A stretch of DNA of 64,000 nt, taken from positions 1 to 64,000 of the forward strand of contig JANMAT010000133.1 of NCBI GenBank assembly GCA_031359995.1, written 5' to 3'. This document shows positions 59,923-64,000 of this stretch, piece by piece. The stretch is from JANMAT01 sp031359995 (GTDB taxonomy: Bacteria; Actinomycetota; Acidimicrobiia; Acidimicrobiales; Ilumatobacteraceae). The notes under the pieces are model-generated. The model worked only from the letters and a program-made list of their open reading frames with translations, was not told the origin of the DNA and did no database searches. The translations under genes were made by a program, and so were the position numbers. Within the stretch, counting starts at the first letter, position 1. Each line of letters begins with the position of its first letter.

Positions 59923-61524
59923 CTACAGCACGCCTCCGACGGCCGTGTACACCGCGTCTTGATGACCGAAGAACAGAGGAGGTGCGTCCTCGCCATCCGG
60001 CACGACGATCTCGACGAACGCGCCGTCGGGGGACTCGGTTGTTTGGGTGATGGTCGATGTCCTCACAACCGGCCTGTTCGGATCGACCACGCCCGCCGGT
60101 GGGGTGAGCGATGGGACACCGGCTCCCTCGTGCCATGCGATGGCGAGCGTGCGACCTGCGACCCGCACGGCGATGTATGCGCCGCTCGGTCGCGCATCAC
60201 CGAGCGGGACGTCGCTGCGACTCCAGCGACAGACGACGGCAGGCGCCTCGACGCAGAGACCTGTGACGCGACCCGCGAGTGTCTTCACCGTCACGCTCGT
60301 TCCGTCGGCGAGGATGACCGCGTCGAGCGTCGGCTGGGCATGCAGACGATGGCTCGATTGCTCCTGCTCATCCACCAGAGCCTGTGGATCGACAGCCTTG
60401 ACCGAGCCGGCAAGCGTCAACATGTCGTCTTCAGAGGCAACACCGTTGAGCCAGATCACGAATCCGTCCTGGATCCAGACGACCTCGGCGATTGGCGGCC
60501 TGGTCGCGCCGTAGCGAATCGACAGTCGATCCTGGCCCGCGACAGCCTTGATCGTCGCCGACGTACTCGGCGCCAAGCCGACCCGCTGCCTGATGGTGTC
60601 GAGCGTCTCCCCGTCGTCGTTCGGTGACGACGAGAAGCGGATTGCTCCTTCGATGCTTCCGTCACTCGGCGCGATGTCGATCGCTAAGGTCAGCGCGTTC
60701 GAGGGGGCCGCCGCCGCATCGACAAGCACGTAGCCACTTCCAGGGTCCATGGTTGCCCGACTGCTCGCCCCGTCCACGACGACTGTTTGTGCGGCGGCGA
60801 GCGTCGCCGCCTGAGAGAGACCGATGCCCCTCACCTGGCGCTGCCGGCCCCCCTCCTGCCACGAGACGACGATTCCTTCGCCGGAGTCGAAGACCAGGGC
60901 GTCAATCCCATGAACGGTCGCGTTGAACCGTGGAGGCTTGCCCGGCTCGTCCGGCGGCACGGGAAAGGACCTCAGGCTCAGAGACCCCGTCGGCGATCCC
61001 GGTGCAGAAGAAGCCGTCACCCAGCGCTGCTCCACGTCCGAGTCGGACGGCTTCGTCGCCACCGCCGACAGCTGGGTGATCTCGTAGCCATCAGGTAGAG
61101 CAGTCGGCAGGTACCAGCCGGCGAACCGGCTCAGTGCAGTCGCGGTCGACGGCTCGCTCGTGGTGGACGGCACAGACGGCGGTGTGATCGACGGCTCGGT
61201 TGCCGCTTGCGCGACCGTCGAGCTCGACCCGACGGTGGACGTTGCGCCTTCAGGCGATCCGCCGGGCCGGGCATCACGCCGCTGGGCCGCGACGACGCCC
61301 AGGACTGCGAGTGCCACGACAACCGCGGCGACGAGCCGGAACGGCGGTCTGCTCGCCACCGGCTCGCGAGTGGTGACCTCCAGCACCGGCTCGACCGAGT
61401 TCACGAGATCGGTGTCGTCGCGCTGTCCGTTCTCGACGACGGGCGGTCGAGTCGCCGGCGCCGGGGTATCGGCCAGGATGTCGCGCAGGGCGGCAACGAT
61501 CTCCTGTTCGAGCGCGTTCGTCAT
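59923..61524 (-). CDS. single-pass membrane protein, probable partner of the ECF sigma factor
   Basis: This 533-residue protein has a cytoplasmic N-terminus (residues 1-62; MTNALEQEIVAALRDIL), one membrane helix (64-81), a Ser/Thr/Pro linker, then about 400 extracellular residues with beta-rich repeats of unknown family (FAGWYLPTALPDGYEITQLS). Its ATG overlaps the sigma-factor stop by four bases. The layout is that of a membrane-anchored sigma regulator, although no known anti-sigma domain is evident. A protein of similar character starts upstream at 62469. Confidence 0.6.
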   Translation of the reverse strand: MTNALEQEIVAALRDILADTPAPATRPPVVENGQRDDTDLVNSVEPVLEVTTREPVASRPPFRLVAAVVVALAVLGVVAAQRRDARPGGSPEGATSTVGSSSTVAQAATEPSITPPSVPSTTSEPSTATALSRFAGWYLPTALPDGYEITQLSAVATKPSDSDVEQRWVTASSAPGSPTGSLSLRSFPVPPDEPGKPPRFNATVHGIDALVFDSGEGIVVSWQEGGRQRQVRGIGLSQAATLAAAQTVVVDGASSRATMDPGSGYVLVDAAAAPSNALTLAIDIAPSDGSIEGAIRFSSSPNDDGETLDTIRQRVGLAPSTSATIKAVAGQDRLSIRYGATRPPIAEVVWIQDGFVIWLNGVASEDDMLTLAGSVKAVDPQALVDEQEQSSHRLHAQPTLDAVILADGTSVTVKTLAGRVTGLCVEAPAVVCRWSRSDVPLGDARPSGAYIAVRVAGRTLAIAWHEGAGVPSLTPPAGVVDPNRPVVRTSTITQTTESPDGAFVEIVVPDGEDAPPLFFGHQDAVYTAVGGVL

Positions 61525-62387
61525 CCGACGCTCCTCTGCAGTCTCTCGTGAGCCCGCCGAAGATCGCGCCGGACCGTCGACGGGGTGATCCGCAACGTGT
61601 AAGCCACCTGCATCGCGTCCATGTCCTCCCAGTAGGTGAAATAGACAACCGCCCGCTGCCGCACCGGGAGCCGCTCGATCGCTCGTCGTACGTCGACCTG
61701 AGACTCGTGCGGCAAGGCCGAGTCAGGCATCAGCGCGTGGCGATCGCGGGCAAGACGGCGGTTGGACACCCTTTGCGCGTCGATCACTGCGTTGGTGATG
61801 GCCCGGAAGAGATACGCCCTGACATTGGCCGGGTCGCGCACGCCTCCGCCGACGACCTTGACAAACGCCTGGGACACGATGTCCTGGGCATCGACCGGCC
61901 CGACCAGGAGGCGGGCGTAGCGCGTCAGCTCCACCGCGTGGGCCCGCCAGAGCACCTCAGCGTCAGTCTGGTTCGCCCTCGGCCGGATCACCACGCACGT
62001 ATGACGATACCGAGGCCACATCGCGAGCAGAGTTCTTCTGGCCACCCGCTGCTGGGGCGACAGCTTCTCCAGGGCGCGGACGAGGTCGACGTCCGCAGGG
62101 GGCAGGCCGGCCGCCTCACGGCTGGTGGCATCGATCGGGATGGGTCGCGACCGCTCCCGGCGGGCCGCGGTCCGCCCGACCCGGTACAGGTAACCGGCCG
62201 GATTGGTCATGCCTGCGACCTGGTCCCAGTGCTCCCAGGCCCACGTCCTGGCTTCCACGGTCGCCGCTCGTCCGTCGACCGGGCCGAACGCGGCGACCAG
62301 CGCGCGGCGGAGACGGGCCTCGTGGGCGGTCCAGAACGACGAGAAGGTGGCCTCCACTCTCGTCCCCGTCTCTGCGCCCACGCCCAT
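61521..62387 (-). CDS. ECF-type sigma-70 factor preceded by an in-frame fragment of a second sigma factor
   Basis: In this 288-residue frame, residues 133-288 are a complete ECF sigma factor: region 2 (HAVELTRYARLLVGPVDAQD; AYLFRAITNAVIDAQR) and region 4 (IERLPVRQRAVVYFTYWEDM; ITPSTVRRDLRRAHERLQ). Residues 10-121 are part of another sigma factor: FWTAHEARLRRALVAAFGPV, WDQVAGMTNPAGYLYRVGRT, ALEKLSPQQRVA, cut just inside region 4. A TATCGT box at 62009-62004 (minus) lies nine bases before GTG 61994, so the working factor may start there (157 residues). The membrane protein downstream is coupled by ATGA. Confidence 0.75.
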   Translation of the reverse strand: MGVGAETGTRVEATFSSFWTAHEARLRRALVAAFGPVDGRAATVEARTWAWEHWDQVAGMTNPAGYLYRVGRTAARRERSRPIPIDATSREAAGLPPADVDLVRALEKLSPQQRVARRTLLAMWPRYRHTCVVIRPRANQTDAEVLWRAHAVELTRYARLLVGPVDAQDIVSQAFVKVVGGGVRDPANVRAYLFRAITNAVIDAQRVSNRRLARDRHALMPDSALPHESQVDVRRAIERLPVRQRAVVYFTYWEDMDAMQVAYTLRITPSTVRRDLRRAHERLQRSVG

Positions 62388-62468
62388 AGAGCGCTCAGCA
62401 TGCCCGTTTGCGCGACAGCCGCCGGAAACTTCCGCCGACGACGTCGGCCCGTCTCGTCCCGGCGGCGT

Positions 62469-64000
62469 TCAGGATTTCGGGGTCAGCACGACGGTGGTGG
62501 CCTCCCCCGGTGAGTCCTGCGAGCTGGCCGTCGGCATGTCCGCCCACTCCGCGGCGGTGGCGGGCCGCAAGCGCGTCGCGTACTCGACCAACTGGCTCTC
62601 CGACAGTCGGGGTTCTGACCCGTCGGTCGTGTTGGTGCCGACGAGGTAGATGCGCCCGCCGTCGGTCCAGCCGACCGTGTCGAATCCTCCCCCCGTCGCC
62701 ACGAACCCGGCATGGCCGTTGATGGTCAGGTCTCGAACGCTGCGGTGACCGAGTCGGTACACCGGAAGGATCGACGCATCCGCTGGGAAGCTCACGTACC
62801 AGAGGAGCTGGTGGCCATCGGTCCAGTGCGCGCTCCGTATCGGGGAGTCGAGCGCTTGCCGCGGTTGAATCCACGGATCCGTCGGCGCACCCACGATGCG
62901 CTCGGCAACACCGTCAGGCAGCGCGGTGACCGGTATGACCAAACCCTGACCGTTGGCATCGGCGTCCACGGATCTGGCTGCGGCGATCAGCTGTGCCTTG
63001 GCGAGGCCGTCGCCTTCGAGGATGGCCCACAGGCCGTGAACCGGTCCGAACGACAGTTGCCAGTGTCCACTGCCGTCGCCGGCGACCAAGCCCGGTGTGC
63101 CCTGCACGTCGACCGCTTCGACACCAGGGCTGTCCGGTGCGATGCCGAAGCGTCCGGTCTGCGCGGTCAGCGTGAAACGCGCTCCCGCCTCGGGAGCTGC
63201 GGTCGTCAGGGCGTAGACGCGCGCCACGGCGGAGGGTCCTGCCCGACCGTCACCCGCCAGATCGGCGTGCCAACCGGTCGGCATTGGGTCGAGGGTGAGC
63301 TCGCCAGACGACGCTCCCCCGTCGGGCACGCTCGTTGGAGCGACGGGGGCGGTTGGTCCGAGCGTGCTGTGCAGCCGCGCTGCGTCCAACGGTGGTTGCG
63401 TGCCCGCCGAGGCGCGGGCAGTGGCGACGAAGAGCCAGCCGTCGTGCGACGCCATCGCAATGCTGAGCCCGTCCACATCGACGGTGCTGTCGCGGACGGC
63501 GGCCGACGGCAACGCGACCGCCGTCACCGACACGTACGGGTCGCCGGTCCGACGCCAGATGCGTTGGACGACCGGTCCCGCATTGCTCACCAGATCGAAC
63601 TGGTCGCCCAGGACGGCGGCCAGGTGATCGAGCGACCCGTCCGCGGATGTTCGATCGGCGAGGTCCATCAGGGCCGGCGGGCCGCTGACCAGCGGCCCCC
63701 GGTTCTGGGCGGTGACGTGCGCGGCAACGGCCAGGACGGCGGGGCGAACGTCCACGTCGGGGAAGGCCTCGATCGAGTTGCACGGGACGCCTGCGATGTC
63801 GCAGGACGCTTCGACCGTGTCACCGAACGCGGATGCGGCCAACGCTGCTGATGCGTCCCCTTCGGCCACCCCGGCGGCGCGCCGCGCCGGCGCGTTCGCC
63901 GGGTTGAGGCGTGCCTCCTCGTCGTCGTAGTGCACGAAGCGCACCGTGATGATCCGACCGTTGCCGTCGAGGGCGAGCAAGATCGGGACCGCCGTCGAGG
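62469..64000 (-). CDS. exported/membrane-anchored beta-rich protein, partial at right edge
   Basis: At least 510 residues are in the window; the start lies beyond the right edge, as the frame stays open through the last base. The sequence (NGRIITVRFVHYDDEEARLN; GDPYVSVTAVALPSAAVRDS; GWTDGGRIYLVGTNTTDGSE) has no recognised domain. It resembles in composition the extracellular part of the sigma partner at 59923-61524, suggesting two tandem sigma/partner units, the upstream sigma now reduced to a fragment. No membrane segment is visible in the part present. Confidence 0.55.
   Translation of the reverse strand, partial: STAVPILLALDGNGRIITVRFVHYDDEEARLNPANAPARRAAGVAEGDASAALAASAFGDTVEASCDIAGVPCNSIEAFPDVDVRPAVLAVAAHVTAQNRGPLVSGPPALMDLADRTSADGSLDHLAAVLGDQFDLVSNAGPVVQRIWRRTGDPYVSVTAVALPSAAVRDSTVDVDGLSIAMASHDGWLFVATARASAGTQPPLDAARLHSTLGPTAPVAPTSVPDGGASSGELTLDPMPTGWHADLAGDGRAGPSAVARVYALTTAAPEAGARFTLTAQTGRFGIAPDSPGVEAVDVQGTPGLVAGDGSGHWQLSFGPVHGLWAILEGDGLAKAQLIAAARSVDADANGQGLVIPVTALPDGVAERIVGAPTDPWIQPRQALDSPIRSAHWTDGHQLLWYVSFPADASILPVYRLGHRSVRDLTINGHAGFVATGGGFDTVGWTDGGRIYLVGTNTTDGSEPRLSESQLVEYATRLRPATAAEWADMPTASSQDSPGEATTVVLTPKS

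Noticed and set aside
59766..60627. Continuation of the choline-sulfatase frame
   Set aside because: After residue 67 or so it is Arg-rich and antisense to the sigma partner gene; no sulfatase motifs follow.

Overview
The window is a 64-kb stretch of very GC-rich DNA with dense genes on both strands, many GTG starts and many 4-base ATGA/GTGA overlaps. The gene content points to an actinobacterium: luciferase-like (F420/FMN type) monooxygenases, acyl-CoA dehydrogenases, CaiB-type CoA-transferases, short-chain dehydrogenases, a stand-alone LigD-type polymerase domain, dodecins and a bifunctional PutA. Class Acidimicrobiia is a reasonable guess but is not proven here. Several genes carry a TANNNT box 6-8 nt before the start codon, as expected for leaderless transcripts. 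I saw no rRNA, tRNA, CRISPR array, insertion sequence or phage gene.

Left part (1-24 kb): lipid and redox genes and cell-wall proteins (lytic transglycosylase, M14 carboxypeptidase lipoprotein), then an operon herA-sbcD-sbcC-nurA for DNA end processing, in the order best known from archaea. A DUF4143-type ATPase behind an AT-rich palindrome converges on it. A TTC38-like TPR gene follows, then a two-gene nucleotidyltransferase/XRE module with its own palindromic leaderless promoter, a crotonase and two MaoC hydratases.

Middle (24-47 kb): acyl-CoA, CoA-transferase and SDR genes, luciferase-like monooxygenases, methyltransferases, a NodS-type methyltransferase/glycosyltransferase/acyl-CoA-dehydrogenase-like cluster, a LigD polymerase domain opposite a phosphatidylcholine-synthase-like gene, a dodecin followed by a dodecin-UspA-like fusion, nicotinate phosphoribosyltransferase, and a citrate synthase.

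Right part (47-64 kb): a signal-peptidase-I-like protein lacking its catalytic dyad, a TPR-GGDEF diguanylate cyclase, putA with a divergent PAS-AraC regulator, and an XRE regulator divergent from a coupled DUF2182-DUF1326-DmdA-like operon followed by a choline-sulfatase stub. Together these suggest use of osmolytes (proline, DMSP, choline sulfate). The edge holds an ECF sigma factor with a membrane partner and part of another such protein.

A recurring oddity is gene fragments welded together without mobile elements: NfnA/NfnB, a deazaflavin nitroreductase, GalT, a GGDEF protein, a TfdA-like/alcohol dehydrogenase/old-yellow-enzyme chimera, choline sulfatase and two sigma factors. There are also single-base frameshifts. 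These may be real deletion scars or assembly errors, and read-level checking is needed before biology is built on them.
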